Origin: Chloroflexota bacterium
Lineage (GTDB): Bacteria > Chloroflexota > Anaerolineae > UBA7937 > JACPPX01
Direction of reading: 5' to 3'
NCBI GenBank assembly: GCA_016196905.1
Contig: JACPWV010000101.1
Location: 1 to 7,150 of the forward strand
Length of the DNA stretch: 7,150 bases
The notes below the pieces were generated by a model. The model worked only from the letters and a program-made list of their open reading frames with translations, had not been told where the DNA came from and did not search any database. The position numbers and the translations under genes are program-made. Shown here piece after piece: positions 6,898 to 7,150 of the stretch. Positions within the stretch are counted from its first letter, which is position 1. The number at the start of each line of letters is the position of its first letter.

Positions 6898-7150
6898 GTG
6901 AACCTAGCTCTGGCTCGCACCCGCGACCTCATTCCCAAGGCCCGGCAAGCCCGCTGGTTTTACGCCTTCGTCCCTCACCACATCGCTTTTGGCGGCACCA
7001 TCAGCTTAACCGCTCTCTTCGTTACCCACGTCCTGGGCGGGAACGTGGCCAGCGTAGGGCAGATCTCCGCGCTGAGTTCACTGGCCTCGGTGCCTGCTTC
7101 CATTTTTTGGGGCCGCCTCTCCGATCGTGTTCCTCGTCCCCAGACCTTCA
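6898..7150 (+). CDS. Major facilitator superfamily transporter, N-terminal part (3' end outside window)
   Basis: Eighty-four codons run open to the right edge. The start is GTG, with AAGGAG at 6888-6893, 4 bases upstream; the frame is closed further upstream by a TGA at 6835-6837 and offers no earlier start. A basic N-terminus (ALARTRDLIPKARQARW) leads into a first hydrophobic span (about 20-45) and a second one (about 52-71) ending in WGRLSDRVPRPQ. That is the MFS loop 2-3 signature (G-x-L-x-D-R-x-G-R-R) at its expected place after the second span. Secondary transporters of this superfamily use ion gradients to move small molecules; the substrate cannot be told from this part. It lies divergent from sigA, across an approximately 600-base gap from start to start, and probably belongs to another transcription unit than the mer genes. 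Confidence 0.78.
   Translation, partial: MNLALARTRDLIPKARQARWFYAFVPHHIAFGGTISLTALFVTHVLGGNVASVGQISALSSLASVPASIFWGRLSDRVPRPQTF

Overview
This is a high-GC bacterial window carrying most of an unusual mercury-resistance (mer) operon, a second mercuric-reductase-like flavoenzyme, the primary sigma factor gene and the start of a transporter gene. I cannot name the organism with confidence. A thermophilic or environmental Chloroflexota-type bacterium is my best guess, from the GC content, the divergent region 1.2 of the sigma factor and the Gram-positive/Chloroflexota-like mer layout. That is inference, not identification. TGA is used as a normal stop by several genes here (the stops at 1227-1229, 2053-2055 and 2685-2687), so the code is standard.

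Layout, left to right on the + strand. The 3' end of merA (1-483) is followed by merB (514-1047). Directly after merB lies a 63-base relic of a second merA tail (1050-1112). A tightly packed set of small envelope genes follows: a 34-residue membrane peptide with a Cys-Cys pair, a MerP-like lipoprotein overlapping it by 4 bases, a MerE-like membrane protein with a thioredoxin-like tail, a membrane-anchored TlpA/ResA-like protein, and a CcdA/DsbD-type membrane electron carrier. A stem-loop terminator at 3438-3461 closes this block.

The next gene (3503-4921) is the most interesting. It is a complete MerA/lipoamide-dehydrogenase-like flavoprotein whose redox motif reads GGT-TGA-VNVGC, with an in-frame UGA exactly at the first, substrate-attacking cysteine. 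The reading frame is intact on both sides, and two hairpins with G in the loop follow the UGA. A selenocysteine enzyme is a plausible reading; a nonsense mutation or a sequencing error is the alternative.

The sigA/rpoD gene lies on the - strand (5083-6279). It has a strong intrinsic terminator, a near-consensus extended -10 promoter (6440-6468) and a roughly 150-base leader holding a terminator-like hairpin. The intergenic region 6470-6897 has a helically phased GTTAAC repeat, a candidate + strand promoter and a 9-bp inverted repeat. An MFS transporter begins at 6898 and runs off the right edge.

How the genes would work together (inference): MerB cleaves organomercurials and MerA reduces Hg(II). 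The lipoprotein, the membrane peptide and the MerE-like fusion would capture Hg(II) outside and carry it across the membrane through cysteine pairs. The CcdA and TlpA-like pair would carry reducing power outward to keep those thiols reduced. The separate UGA-containing reductase could be a further thiol or mercury reductase of the same pathway.
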